A stretch of DNA of 29,937 nucleotides, from NCBI GenBank assembly GCA_937927435.1, contig CALBDW010000103.1, forward strand, positions 1-29,937. Reading direction: 5' to 3'. The notes beneath the pieces were generated by a model that saw nothing but the letters and a program-made list of their open reading frames with translations, did no database searches and was not told where the DNA came from. The stretch's first letter is position 1; each line of letters starts with the position of its first letter. Shown piece after piece: positions 15,462 through 24,436 of the stretch. Both the position numbers and the translations under genes were made by a program. This stretch comes from an uncultured Bdellovibrionales bacterium (lineage in GTDB: Bacteria; Bdellovibrionota; Bdellovibrionia; Bdellovibrionales; JAMPXM01).

Positions 15462-16369
15462 TGCTCCCGATCGAAAATTACCACCTCAGCCTGTTCCTCG
15501 CGCTCGGCTCGACACTCTCGTTTTCAACTTCGAGCCTCGTCTTCGCTGAATATTCGCGACGCATTTCCGCCTTGTGGATGAACTGCTTCAAATGCGTCGT
15601 CGCGTTCGCATTTCTAGCCTTCACCATACCGATCACGACCGGATGGCATACGCCGTCACTTCCATCGGTGGCCGGACTCGTTCTCAGCGGCTTCATCGGA
15701 CTGAACATCGGCGATCTCTTTCTCCTCAACGCGTTTGCCCGGCTCGGCGCCGCGCGCACCCTGATGGTCTTCGGATTCCAACCGCTTTTTCTTGGAATTG
15801 CGGCAAGTCTTTTTTTCAGTCAGAAATTCGAGCCGCGAAGCCTTATCGCCGTTATTTTCTTGATCGCCTGTCTCGTTACCTTTGCTCTGGAGCGCTTCCG
15901 CCCGGAACGCGTGTGGGGACTCAGCGGACTCCTCTTCGCACTCGTCGGCGTGAGTCTCGACGCGAGCGGTGTCCTTTTGTCACGCGCCGCTTTCGAACAC
16001 AGTCCTCACCTGCCACCCCTTGAAGGAAATTTCTATCGCTGCTTCGGTGCCCTTCTCGGCTTCGCGTTGATCTCCTGCTTCCAGCCGATTCGTCTTTTTG
16101 AAGGATATAAACAACTTACGACGATACGAGCGCGCGCGTTAGTCATCGCGGCCAGCTTCGCCGGCACTTATCTCGCCCTTCTGCTCTACCTCACCGCCAT
16201 TAAAATCGGACACCTCGCGTCCATCTCCGGGATCGGCATTACAGGCCCGATCTTTTCCGCCGCTCTCGAATGCGCGATTTATCGCAGGGCACCCAGCCCC
16301 TACCTCATCGCCGCATTCCTCTTTTTCGCCGGTGGCTTTTATATTTTGTTCACCGCGACCGCAGCTTGA
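15461..16369 (+). CDS. EamA/DMT-family permease
   Basis: A 302-residue, nearly all-hydrophobic protein with about ten predicted membrane helices in two repeated halves, the drug/metabolite transporter layout. Visible signs: SGFIGLNIGDLFLLNAFARLGAARTLMVFGFQPLFLGIAASLFFSQKF, the end of the first EamA repeat with the common 'p......l.g.......e' pattern, and GIGITGPIFSAALECAIYRRAPSPYLIAAFLFFAGGFYILF, the end of the second. Substrate unknown. Start overlaps the CDF stop by one base; the M3 peptidase follows 51 bp later. Three genes on one strand with tight spacing suggest co-transcription. Confidence 0.88.
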   Translation: MLPIENYHLSLFLALGSTLSFSTSSLVFAEYSRRISALWMNCFKCVVAFAFLAFTIPITTGWHTPSLPSVAGLVLSGFIGLNIGDLFLLNAFARLGAARTLMVFGFQPLFLGIAASLFFSQKFEPRSLIAVIFLIACLVTFALERFRPERVWGLSGLLFALVGVSLDASGVLLSRAAFEHSPHLPPLEGNFYRCFGALLGFALISCFQPIRLFEGYKQLTTIRARALVIAASFAGTYLALLLYLTAIKIGHLASISGIGITGPIFSAALECAIYRRAPSPYLIAAFLFFAGGFYILFTATAA

Positions 16370-16420
16370 CCAAGGAGAAGGCAAGGCGTGAGAATCAGGC
16401 CCGCAAAGGAGGTTCGGGCC

Positions 16421-18352
16421 ATGAACGAAACGACGTCTTCGCAAATAATCAATGATAAATTCGCCGGGCCGGCCTGGAACAACTCGACGGAATATCCTTC
16501 CATCGATTCAAACGAGTTCTCGCTCGACCTCCAAAACTTCGACGCTCTTCTCTCCAAGATCGAAGAGAGCGTGCGTTCACTCGAGCCCATTTTTAAAGAA
16601 CCCGCGAATGCACCGAAGAATCCGGACCTTCATACGTATCTTTCTTCTCTTCAGCAGCTTTCTGAACTGGAAGACATGGCTTCGATTCTCATCCACAACC
16701 TTTCCACGTTCGTCAGTTGCGAAGCGAACGTCGATGGGAAAAACGCCGGAGCTCAGCGCATGCAGGCTCTTCTCAGCCAGAAACGGGCGCGCTTAAACAC
16801 CGCGATGACCCCGGTTCGCCTTTTCCTCGTTTCGGTGCCCGAACAAATTTTGAACGCTTATCTGGATCACCCGCACACAAAAAGCGAAACCTATTCATTA
16901 CGGCGCGCCCGCGAACTCGCCGACACCTGGCTCAGTGATAAAGAGGAAGCTCTTCTTTCGCGCATGCGGACTCATGCGATCGATTCATTCGGCGAGCTTT
17001 ATAACAAAATATCCGGAAACCTCCGTTGCCACGTCGAAAACGAGGACGGAAGCAGGATTGAAATGGGGCTCGCGAGCACCGCGGGATTATTGCGTTCTCC
17101 GTCTGAATCCCGCCGGCGCGCGGCTTGGCATGCGATTCAAACCGCATGGAAACCTCACGAAACTTCTGTCGCCGCGATCTTAAACGGCCTTGCCGGATGG
17201 CGGATCGAAGAATGCCGTTTGCGTTCGCACACGCGGCCTTTCGGGTTTCTCGACCGTCCGGTCCATCAAGCCGCCATCAAGCAGGAAACTCTTGAGGCGA
17301 TGCTCGAAGCGCTTCGCGAAAGCAAAGAAATAGGCCGACGCGCCAATCGCGTGATGAGCCGGGCGATCGGAAAAACGCAGCTCGACCCGTGGGATCTTCT
17401 GGCTGACGCGCCCGTTTTGAATCCGGAAAACGACACCCGCTTCACGTTTAAAGAAGGCCTGCGCTTGATTCAAGAAGCGCTCGGATCGGTCGGTCCTGTA
17501 CTCTCCGACTTCGTCGGCATGATGGAGAAAAACCGCTGGATCGAAGGCCGCGTACTACCGAACAAGCGTCAAGGCGCCTATTGCACGAAGTTCGCGAAAT
17601 CGAACTCGCCGCGTGTTTACATGACCTACATGGGGTCGGTGAACGATATCCGCACGCTCGCACACGAACTCGGCCACGCTTTCCATTCGTGGACCATGCG
17701 CGACTTGCCTCGCGTCCTGCAAAGGTACCCGATGACTCTCGCCGAAACCGCGAGCATTTTCGCCGAAACGGTTCTTGGCGACTTTCTCCAAGCCGAAAGC
17801 GCCCCCTCGATCGCATACGCGATCTCGTGGCAAAACGTCCAATCTGTGTCGAGCTACGTTCTCAACATTCCGGCGCGGTTCTTCTTCGAAAAGAATTTCT
17901 ATGAACGGCGTCTCCAAAGCGCTTATTGTACGCCTGAAGAACTGAGCGAGATGACCGCCGAAGCGTGGAACGATTGGTACGGGGATACGCTTTCGCAACC
18001 GGAGCGGCTCTTCTGGATGACGAAGCTGCATTTCTCAATCAGCGGCGTCAGCTTCTATAACTTCCCGTACTCGTTCGGAGCGCTTTTCAGCTTGGGCATC
18101 TATGCGCGCAAAGATGAACTCGGAAAAGACTTCCTGCCGATGTACACGGCCCTACTTCGGGATACTGGCAGCATGACGGCCGAAGACTTGGCCCGAAAAC
18201 ATCTCGGCGAAGACATCTCCCGTCCGGAATTCTGGAAAAAGAGCCTGGCGATCCTCGATCGCCAAGTCGCAAGTTTCGAGTCCTTACTCGGTAAACTGAG
18301 AGCGAAAGCTGCAAAACCGATTGGCCAAGAAGCGCTCCAAACGCTATCTTGA
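16421..18352 (+). CDS. M3-family oligoendopeptidase (PepF-like)
   Basis: Zinc metallopeptidase that cuts short peptides in the cytoplasm. 643 residues, near the usual ~600. An N-terminal helical region (LQNFDALLSKIEESVRSLEP..., then LHTYLSSLQQLSELEDMASILIHNLSTFVSCEAN) leads to the catalytic domain with HELGH at residues 415-419 (DIRTLAHELGHAFHSWTM) and the third zinc ligand in AETASIFAETVLGD (Glu442), the M3B pattern. GAYCTKFAKSNSPRVYMTYMGSVNDI just before the zinc site and FYNFPYSFGALFSLGIYARK near the end are also typical of this family. ATG 16421 is chosen for AAAGGAGG eight bases ahead; a GTG at 16388 is ignored. No signal peptide. It overlaps or abuts the next gene. Confidence 0.94.
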   Translation: MNETTSSQIINDKFAGPAWNNSTEYPSIDSNEFSLDLQNFDALLSKIEESVRSLEPIFKEPANAPKNPDLHTYLSSLQQLSELEDMASILIHNLSTFVSCEANVDGKNAGAQRMQALLSQKRARLNTAMTPVRLFLVSVPEQILNAYLDHPHTKSETYSLRRARELADTWLSDKEEALLSRMRTHAIDSFGELYNKISGNLRCHVENEDGSRIEMGLASTAGLLRSPSESRRRAAWHAIQTAWKPHETSVAAILNGLAGWRIEECRLRSHTRPFGFLDRPVHQAAIKQETLEAMLEALRESKEIGRRANRVMSRAIGKTQLDPWDLLADAPVLNPENDTRFTFKEGLRLIQEALGSVGPVLSDFVGMMEKNRWIEGRVLPNKRQGAYCTKFAKSNSPRVYMTYMGSVNDIRTLAHELGHAFHSWTMRDLPRVLQRYPMTLAETASIFAETVLGDFLQAESAPSIAYAISWQNVQSVSSYVLNIPARFFFEKNFYERRLQSAYCTPEELSEMTAEAWNDWYGDTLSQPERLFWMTKLHFSISGVSFYNFPYSFGALFSLGIYARKDELGKDFLPMYTALLRDTGSMTAEDLARKHLGEDISRPEFWKKSLAILDRQVASFESLLGKLRAKAAKPIGQEALQTLS

Positions 18353-18357
18353 AATCG

Positions 18358-19395
18358 ATGAGTCGAACGCAGCCGTTTCGCCGCATCCTGCTTATCCGCA
18401 TGGATCGGATCGGCGATCTTATTCTCACGCTTCCGGTCGATCGGTTCGCGGGTGAAGCTGACGTCACATGGTGGATAACCACAGGTCTCGGTTTCATCGC
18501 GCGGGCCGCGCGCCCTCCCCGCCGTTTCAAGGAGCTTCCGCGCCGGATCGGCGTTTCGGAATTTTTCCGCCTTCTCCTAGAGACCCGGCGTCAGAAGTTC
18601 GATGCGGCGGTCGTTTTTCACGCTCCCTGGTGGGTTAGTCTCTTGCTGTGGCTGGCCCGCATTCCGGTCCGCGGCGGCGTGAAAAGCCAATGGCACTCTT
18701 ATCTCTTTCTCAACCAGGCGATCCGGCAAAAACGTAGCCGCGCCGAAACCTCGGAACTGGAATACAACTTCGGGCTCGTCGAGAAAATTTTCGGTCACGG
18801 GAACGATCGCTTAAAGCGCAAACCGCTTTCCCTTGGCCCCACAAACGACGACGAAGTCCGGCGGGTCCTAGAACGGCACGGATTGAATCGAGGAGAATAC
18901 TTCGTTGTTCACCCCGGGATGGGCGGTTCAGCTCTCAACTGGCCGATTGAATATTACGCGGCTGTGATCCAAAGCTTGAGCACGAAAGCTCCGGTGGTGA
19001 TCACGGGCACGGCGGCGGACGAGCCGTATCTTACACCGCTCCGGCAAACGCTCGCCTCGTTCGAAGGCGCGCATCCGGTCGTGTGGCTCGACCAAAAACT
19101 GAACGGCACTGAATTGATCGCCGTCCTTTCCGGCGCGCGCGCAATTCTTGCGCCGAGCACAGGCGTTTTACATATAGCCGCCTCCACCGGCCGCCCCACC
19201 TACGGAATCTTCAGTCCCGTTCGGGTACAACACCCGCTGCGCTGGGGCCCGCAAGGCGCGGCCACAAAAGTCTTTTTGCCTGAAGTTCAGGCGTGTCCCG
19301 GTGAAATGAATTGTCTTGGAGAGACGTGCGCACGTTACGACTGCATGAAAACGCTCGCACCCGAAACGGTATCGAGCGAACTTCTACGCCTTTGA
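18358..19395 (+). CDS. Glycosyltransferase family 9 (heptosyltransferase-like)
   Basis: Likely transfers a heptose or related sugar during LPS core synthesis. 345 residues. The N-terminal Rossmann half begins with ILLIRMDRIGDLILTLPV, the usual GT9 'iliir...iGDvvlt.P' motif; the C-terminal half has YFVVHPGMGGSALNWPIEYYAAVIQSL, VVITGTAADEPY, SGARAILAPSTGVLHIAASTGRPTYGIFSP, the sugar-nucleotide block, and a Cys-rich end CPGEMNCLGETCARYDCM, often seen in this family. ATG 18358 is six bases after the M3 stop; TTG 18349 overlapping that stop is an alternative. No clear ribosome site, so translation is probably coupled to the gene before. The precise acceptor cannot be told from sequence. Confidence 0.88.
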   Translation: MSRTQPFRRILLIRMDRIGDLILTLPVDRFAGEADVTWWITTGLGFIARAARPPRRFKELPRRIGVSEFFRLLLETRRQKFDAAVVFHAPWWVSLLLWLARIPVRGGVKSQWHSYLFLNQAIRQKRSRAETSELEYNFGLVEKIFGHGNDRLKRKPLSLGPTNDDEVRRVLERHGLNRGEYFVVHPGMGGSALNWPIEYYAAVIQSLSTKAPVVITGTAADEPYLTPLRQTLASFEGAHPVVWLDQKLNGTELIAVLSGARAILAPSTGVLHIAASTGRPTYGIFSPVRVQHPLRWGPQGAATKVFLPEVQACPGEMNCLGETCARYDCMKTLAPETVSSELLRL

Positions 19396-20229
19396 TCAGC
19401 CCACTTCTTTTTCTTCTCCGGCAGGCTTGCTTTTGAAAGGCTCACCATACGTTTGGCTTATGAGCCGATAACACGCATCAGCGAGCTCCACGCGCGTGGA
19501 TTCCTTGGTCACAGCAAGTGGTTCATGGAAATATAGCTCGGCCCGAATGCTCCGTACCTTCATAAGCGAGAGGAAATGCGGGAAGAACGGCATATCTCCA
19601 TACCAGCAAACCCGGTCGCGGTTCTTTTCACTGAAGGGCTCCCCATCGATTTCGACGTACTTGAGCGTGAGCGGCAGAATGTCCACCCCCGCATGCACCG
19701 CCGACATCAAAAGCGAACGCTTGAACGGCAAAACGCGCTCACCGTTGGAACTCGTACCTTCGGGATAAATGACGACGTTGTGGCCGGCTTTCAAGACGTT
19801 CGCAATGACTTCAATATCGCGGTTGATTTGCCCGCGATGACGCCTTTCGACGAAGATGCTGCCGCCCATTTCCGCCATCGGCCCCAAAAAGAACTGCTCC
19901 CCCAAATCGACCGATGTCACGAAAACGCAGGGTTGAATCGACGAAAGCAAGAGAATGTCGACGTAGGACATGTGATTGCTGACGACCAAGAAATTCCTTT
20001 TCTTCATGATTTCCGGGCCGACGCCTTTCACTTCGACATCAACATTGAAGAGCTTTAAAACCCGGCGCGCGTATTGTGAGACGTTCCGCGTGAAGAATTC
20101 CAAGCGCTCTTGCGGATCGTGGTACTTCAGTTTCCCGAACGTCGCCTGCCCGGCGTACTCCGCCATGAGCGAACAGGTGCGTAAGAGGTTTGTTCCCGCT
20201 TTCAGCGAATCGGTTGAAAACTGCGCCAT
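19396..20229 (-). CDS. 1-acyl-sn-glycerol-3-phosphate acyltransferase (PlsC family)
   Basis: Membrane-associated acyltransferase of phospholipid synthesis; family members turn lysophosphatidic acid into phosphatidic acid. 277 residues. Catalytic motif NHMSYVD (His86, Asp91), the second block GGSIFVERRHRGQINRD, and the acceptor site YPEGTSSNGERVLPFKRSL (EGT 157-159). An N-terminal segment of some 75 residues before the catalytic core is fairly polar, and no clear membrane helix is seen. ATG 20229 has no good ribosome site. It lies eight bases behind a small lipoprotein gene and is probably translated from the same message. Its TGA abuts the TGA of the convergent GT9 gene with no base between (TGATCA). 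Confidence 0.9.
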   Translation of the reverse strand: MAQFSTDSLKAGTNLLRTCSLMAEYAGQATFGKLKYHDPQERLEFFTRNVSQYARRVLKLFNVDVEVKGVGPEIMKKRNFLVVSNHMSYVDILLLSSIQPCVFVTSVDLGEQFFLGPMAEMGGSIFVERRHRGQINRDIEVIANVLKAGHNVVIYPEGTSSNGERVLPFKRSLLMSAVHAGVDILPLTLKYVEIDGEPFSEKNRDRVCWYGDMPFFPHFLSLMKVRSIRAELYFHEPLAVTKESTRVELADACYRLISQTYGEPFKSKPAGEEKEVG

Positions 20230-20237
20230 AGAGACTA

Positions 20238-20705
20238 TTAAGGATCGGACCAGTTTGTAAGCCAGATCGGATTCACTCCGTTAATCCACAAGCTCTGAAT
20301 CTCGATCTTCGTATGTTGGCCCACATTGATGGGATAGTTATTGTCGAAATCAATGAACCCGCAAACCGTATAAAAACCGGTCGGCAACTGTTTGAGTTTG
20401 TCTCCCAAAGCGTCGATCCACTCGCTCGATGAGCCCCAACAACCCGTTATGGCATTACACTGCACCATAAAGGACGTCGACGCCGAGGCCCATTGATCGT
20501 ATTGAGGATCGCAACCGGCGGACGTAATTTTCACGATCGCTCTTTTCCAAGCGCCAGCACTCAAGCACTGCGGGGTTTTGCACTCGATCATGACGTAAGG
20601 CAGATCGACTTTCGCACCGGTCCCCAGAGGCTCAACGCAGGAGCTGGCCAAAAAAGCAAATAAGAAAAGTCCGCTCTTTTTTAGAGTGGAGAATCCGAAT
20701 TTCAT
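20238..20705 (-). CDS. Small Cys-rich lipoprotein of unknown function
   Basis: A 155-residue protein with a lipoprotein signal (KFGFSTLKKSGLFLFAFLASSC, lipobox ASSC, Cys23) and a Cys-rich mature part: seven further Cys, including CKTPQC, QCNAITGC and YTVCGFIDFDNNYP, suggesting disulfides in the periplasm or at the surface. The stretch 'PTGFYTVCGFIDFDNNYPINVGQHTKIEIQSLWI' resembles the 'G.Y.v..f.D.n.n' pattern of small beta-sandwich lipoproteins, but no family is recognised. Ribosome site AAGGGCTAAGA lies before ATG 20705. It is the first gene of a probable two-gene unit with the PlsC-type acyltransferase. Confidence 0.82.
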   Translation of the reverse strand: MKFGFSTLKKSGLFLFAFLASSCVEPLGTGAKVDLPYVMIECKTPQCLSAGAWKRAIVKITSAGCDPQYDQWASASTSFMVQCNAITGCWGSSSEWIDALGDKLKQLPTGFYTVCGFIDFDNNYPINVGQHTKIEIQSLWINGVNPIWLTNWSDP

Positions 20706-20773
20706 TCTTAGCCCTTGTTTCTATCATAAAGGGCCTTGCGTCAAATTGATATTGAGAACGGCGTGTTCAGCTC

Positions 20774-20808
20774 AAAAAAAACCGCCGCGGTCGATCCGCG
20801 GCGGTTTT
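20774..20808 (-). terminator. Strong intrinsic terminator for the FadL-family gene
   Basis: CCGCCGCGG (20782-20790) and CCGCGGCGG (20796-20804) form a perfect 9-bp GC stem with a 5-base loop. On the minus strand it ends in eight T (plus-strand A 20774-20781), the textbook form, 24 bp after the FadL-type stop. Four T on the other side give a weaker plus-strand activity. Confidence 0.92.
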
Positions 20809-20831
20809 GCATTCAGATGTCGCGTCGCAAA

Positions 20832-22148
20832 TTAGAACGCGTACGAAACGCCAAGGTGGATCGCATAAGCGTTCGCCTTGAACGTACCTTTACGAGTCGG
20901 ATTCCCGTCGGGAGTCGCGACGACGCCCGCTTCCGCGCCTTCGCTATCGCCCGAGCTGAAGGTGTACTCAAGAGCGGCGTCGAAACGCAGCGGTCTTTCG
21001 GAAACATTGAAGTCTTGGCCCGTACCGAAAGTCACGGTGTGAGACATTCCAGGCGGCGAGAATGTCGCGCGGGCATGCTTCGCATCGGTCACTTGGCTCG
21101 TCCAAACGTAACCGAAGCGGATCGGCCAAGCGAGAGCCTGGCATTCAGCACCGAGCTTGACGCTGTGTTGGTCTTTCCAGTTCGTTTTGAGCGGCACCGG
21201 ATCCCTATCCGAGCCGCCAAACGTTACCTTCTGCTCGAACACGATTTCATCAACGCGCGAATATTGCGTCCAAACGTATTCGGCAAGAGCGCGCCATTTT
21301 TCGAACTGGTGTTCGATCCCGAGGTTCACGGCCATCGGGAAAATGAGAGAGCCCGTCGCTGGCGTTTTTTCAATCGGCAAAGGAGCCGGCACACCGACAT
21401 GGGAAACTTTACCGCCGTAAGTTCCATCCCCTTTAAGCTTCACTTCCGAACGATAAGCGAGCCCGATCGACGTCTTTTCGCTAAGCTTGTATTGAGCGCC
21501 GAGCTTAAAGCCCGCAAAATCCGTCGCTTTAAGCCCATTGACTTCAAGGTTAATGAGGTTTGCCGTTAGCTGCTGCTCCGGGTTCGGAGAAGCGATCGCG
21601 ACATCCGCCGTTGCCATCACGCCCCGCCAAGCGGCGCCGATTTTCAGGCTTTCATTCACACGATAACCGATACCGGCAGCCACCTCGGTGATGGCGAGAT
21701 CCGTTTTCACATTCGCCTTACCAGCCGCCGTACCCGGGAACGGAACATCTTCGTAAACAGCGCGGCTACCGCCCGAAGCATAGAAACCGATCCCCCAACC
21801 GAGTTGCGAATCGACAGCACCACCATACATCAAACCAAGCGGAGTGGTGAGCGAAGTGGTCGAAGTCGCTTCCTCGTTTTGGTAGTTCACCGGCCCTTTG
21901 AACTGGGACCAAGTCGGAGAAATATCGAATGAAAACTGATGCGAAGGTTCGTCTTGAACCAATCCCGCGGGGTTGAAGTAAAGAGCTTTCGAACCAGTCG
22001 TGCTTGGCGCGCCGATACCCGCGACACCGGCCTCACGAGCGCCCCAAAAAACGTTCTTTTCAAAACCAGCGGCCTTTGCTTGGTCGACGACGAAAACCGG
22101 TAGCGCCGCCGCCATCACAAACGCCAGAGCGCTGATTTTCATGTTCAT
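20832..22148 (-). CDS. Outer-membrane protein, OmpP1/FadL/TodX family
   Basis: Outer-membrane beta-barrel for uptake of hydrophobic compounds such as long-chain fatty acids. 438 residues. ATG 22148 is chosen because AGGAGG lies seven bases ahead; a longer frame to 22169 is ignored. Signal peptide of about 26 residues (MKISALAFVMAAALPVFVV..., cleavage AKA-AGF). The mature start FEKNVFWGAREAGVAGIGAPSTTGSKALYFNPAGLVQDE is the conserved FadL 'hatch' region (NPAG box). Alternating strands such as LKIGAAWRGVMATADV and TSIGLAYRSEVKLKGDG with AVNLGIEHQFEKWRALAEYVWTQYSR follow, and the protein ends in Phe (LGVSYAF), the barrel-insertion signal. Monocistronic, with its own terminator. Substrate unproven. 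Confidence 0.93.
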   Translation of the reverse strand: MNMKISALAFVMAAALPVFVVDQAKAAGFEKNVFWGAREAGVAGIGAPSTTGSKALYFNPAGLVQDEPSHQFSFDISPTWSQFKGPVNYQNEEATSTTSLTTPLGLMYGGAVDSQLGWGIGFYASGGSRAVYEDVPFPGTAAGKANVKTDLAITEVAAGIGYRVNESLKIGAAWRGVMATADVAIASPNPEQQLTANLINLEVNGLKATDFAGFKLGAQYKLSEKTSIGLAYRSEVKLKGDGTYGGKVSHVGVPAPLPIEKTPATGSLIFPMAVNLGIEHQFEKWRALAEYVWTQYSRVDEIVFEQKVTFGGSDRDPVPLKTNWKDQHSVKLGAECQALAWPIRFGYVWTSQVTDAKHARATFSPPGMSHTVTFGTGQDFNVSERPLRFDAALEYTFSSGDSEGAEAGVVATPDGNPTRKGTFKANAYAIHLGVSYAF

Positions 22149-22272
22149 TGTGTTCCTCCTGTTAAGCAACGCAGGCTGATTCCCTTTTCCCTATGCGAAT
22201 CGCCCTCTGTATGCGACAATCGTCCATTGAAATTTCTCGACAATCAAGCACCTAAACGAAAGAAATTGCGAG

Positions 22273-24339
22273 ATGAGCAAGAGCACTTCAACGCCCCAAC
22301 CACCCATAGCCAAAAAAGTCCCGTATCGCCTGGAAGCTCATGGAGACATACGCATCGACGACTACTATTGGCTGCGGGAGAAAGAGAACCCTGAGGTGTT
22401 GGAATTCCTGAAAGCGGAAAACGCCTACACCGAGTCGGTGCTCGCGGCTGAACAAAACTTGCGCGAGTCTCTTTTCGAAGAACTTAAGAACCGGCTCAAA
22501 GAAGATGAGAACGGGGTTCCTTACAAAAACGGCGATTACGATTACTACTGGCGCATGGAGCCGGGCCGGCAATATGCGATTCATTGTCGCAAACGCCGGA
22601 CCCAAGACGCCGTCGAGGAAATTCTTCTCGACGAAAACGCATTGGCCGAAGGAAAACCCTATTTCTCCCTTGGCGGCCTTGAAGTCACAGAAGACCACCG
22701 GTGGATCGCCTACGCCGTCGATTTCAACGGCTCCGAGAGATATCAAATTTATTTTAAGAACCTCGAGACGGGGGAACTTTCATCGGAGGTGATCACCGGC
22801 GCTTCGGCCTCATTCGAATGGGCCAACGACAACCGCACGTTTTTCTACACCCTCCTCGATGAACATGACCGTCCGGACCGCCTGATGCGGCACGCGCTCG
22901 GCGAAGACCCGTCGAAAGACGTCCTGGTCTATAAAGAACAAGACCCGCAGTTCTTCGTTTACTGCAGCAAGTCCCGCAGCCGGAGCTACATCTTTCTCGA
23001 CATCGTCGGCAAAATCACCTCGGAAACCTGGTTCATCGACGCCGACCGTCCGACCGACGAGTTCCGTGTCATCGAACCGCGCCGCCGCGGCATTGAATAC
23101 AGCGTAAGCCACCACACGAACCGGTTCTTCATCGTCACGAACGACGAGGTCCAAAACTTCCGTTTGATTGAGGCGCCCGTCGAGAACCCGGGAGCGGCGA
23201 ATTGGAAAGAACTCCTGCGCGGCAACCCGGAGCTTTTCATTGAAGACTGCGAGGCGTTCCGGAACCATCTGGTCGTTCACGTCCGCGAAAAAGGGCTGCC
23301 GCGCCTGCGCATCTATGATCTCGAGGATTTCTCGTACCATGCAGTCGAGTTTCCCGAGCCGGCTTACGCGCTCCGCTCGCAACCCAACACCGAATTCGAC
23401 ACTGAAATCTACCGCTTTTCCTACACGTCGCTTGTCTCGCCGACGACCGTCTACGACTACAATATGAAGACCCGTGACCGCGTCGTTCGCAAAATTCAGG
23501 AGATCCCGAGTGGCTACGACCCCTCGCTTTACCGTTCAGAACGAGTTTTCGCGAGAGCGGCAGACGGCGTTGAAGTTCCTATCTCGATCGTGTACCGCAT
23601 CGACTCGACAACCGGCGGACACGGAGGCCCCAAGCCGCTTTATCTCTACGCCTACGGTTCGTACGGCCTGTCGGTGGATGCCGCGTTTTCAACGGCCCGC
23701 CTCAGCCTTTTGAACCGAGGCTTCATCTTCGCGATCGCCCATATCCGCGGCGGCTCTGAGATGGGACGGAGTTGGTACGAGGACGGAAAGTTCCTTAAGA
23801 AGCAAAACACCTTCAACGACTTCATCGCCGCCGCCGAGTTCCTGATCGAAAGAGGATATGCGCGGAAAGGCGAGATCGCGATCGTGGGCGGGAGCGCCGG
23901 CGGAATGCTCATCGCCAACGTGATCAACCAGAGACCCGATCTTTTCAAAGCCGCGATCGCGCACGTTCCCTTCGTCGACGTGGTCACGACGATGCTTGAC
24001 GACACGTTGCCTTTGACGACGATCGAGTACGAGGAATGGGGTAACCCGAACGATCCGGTTTACTACCGCTACATGAAGTCCTACTCGCCTTACGATAACG
24101 TCAAAGCGCAGACCTATCCCCACCTGTTGGTCACTTCCGGACTCAACGACCCGAGAGTGACTTATTGGGAGCCCGCAAAGTGGGTCGCGAAATTGCGCGA
24201 ACTCAAAACGGACAACAACATGCTCCTTCACCACATCAACCTCGAGGCGGGCCACGGCGGCGCTTCGGGTCGTTACGACTCGTTGAAAGAAATCGCGCTC
24301 GAATATGCCTTCATCCTCAAAGCATTCGGAATGACGTGA
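22273..24339 (+). CDS. S9A-family serine peptidase, oligopeptidase B-like
   Basis: Cytoplasmic prolyl-oligopeptidase-type enzyme; the oligopeptidase B group cuts short peptides after Arg/Lys. 688 residues, the normal length. The N-terminal part (RLEAHGDIRIDDYYWLREKENPEVLEFLKAEN, then a seven-bladed propeller) is followed by the alpha/beta-hydrolase domain: YAYGSYGLSVDAAFSTARLSLLNRGFIFAIAHIRGGSEMGRSWYEDGK, the nucleophile elbow GGSAGG (Ser541), the acid Asp626 in LLVTSGLNDPRVTYWEPAKWVAKLR and His661 in EAGHGGASGRYD. All three catalytic residues are present. No signal peptide. The ribosome site is weak (GAAAGAAATTGCGAG). It is divergent from the FadL-type gene across 124 bp and is followed by a structured spacer before NDH-2. 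Confidence 0.95.
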   Translation: MSKSTSTPQPPIAKKVPYRLEAHGDIRIDDYYWLREKENPEVLEFLKAENAYTESVLAAEQNLRESLFEELKNRLKEDENGVPYKNGDYDYYWRMEPGRQYAIHCRKRRTQDAVEEILLDENALAEGKPYFSLGGLEVTEDHRWIAYAVDFNGSERYQIYFKNLETGELSSEVITGASASFEWANDNRTFFYTLLDEHDRPDRLMRHALGEDPSKDVLVYKEQDPQFFVYCSKSRSRSYIFLDIVGKITSETWFIDADRPTDEFRVIEPRRRGIEYSVSHHTNRFFIVTNDEVQNFRLIEAPVENPGAANWKELLRGNPELFIEDCEAFRNHLVVHVREKGLPRLRIYDLEDFSYHAVEFPEPAYALRSQPNTEFDTEIYRFSYTSLVSPTTVYDYNMKTRDRVVRKIQEIPSGYDPSLYRSERVFARAADGVEVPISIVYRIDSTTGGHGGPKPLYLYAYGSYGLSVDAAFSTARLSLLNRGFIFAIAHIRGGSEMGRSWYEDGKFLKKQNTFNDFIAAAEFLIERGYARKGEIAIVGGSAGGMLIANVINQRPDLFKAAIAHVPFVDVVTTMLDDTLPLTTIEYEEWGNPNDPVYYRYMKSYSPYDNVKAQTYPHLLVTSGLNDPRVTYWEPAKWVAKLRELKTDNNMLLHHINLEAGHGGASGRYDSLKEIALEYAFILKAFGMT

Positions 24340-24349
24340 TGAAACGCCA

Positions 24350-24406
24350 CAGCTGTCCTTCGGTTCCGGCGTAGAAGGACGGCTGAAGCTTTGCTCTCGA
24401 AGCAAA
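24350..24406 (+). repeat. Two tandem hairpins between the S9 peptidase and NDH-2 genes
   Basis: CAGCTGTCCTTC (24350-24361) pairs with GAAGGACGGCTG (24374-24385), twelve pairs with one T.G, across a 12-base loop. Directly after, TTTGCT (24390-24395) pairs with AGCAAA (24401-24406). No T-run, so these look like an RNA-processing/stability or partial termination element rather than a simple terminator. Confidence 0.5.
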
Positions 24407-24436
24407 ATCGGTTGTACTCGGCATCACGGGGTTGCG

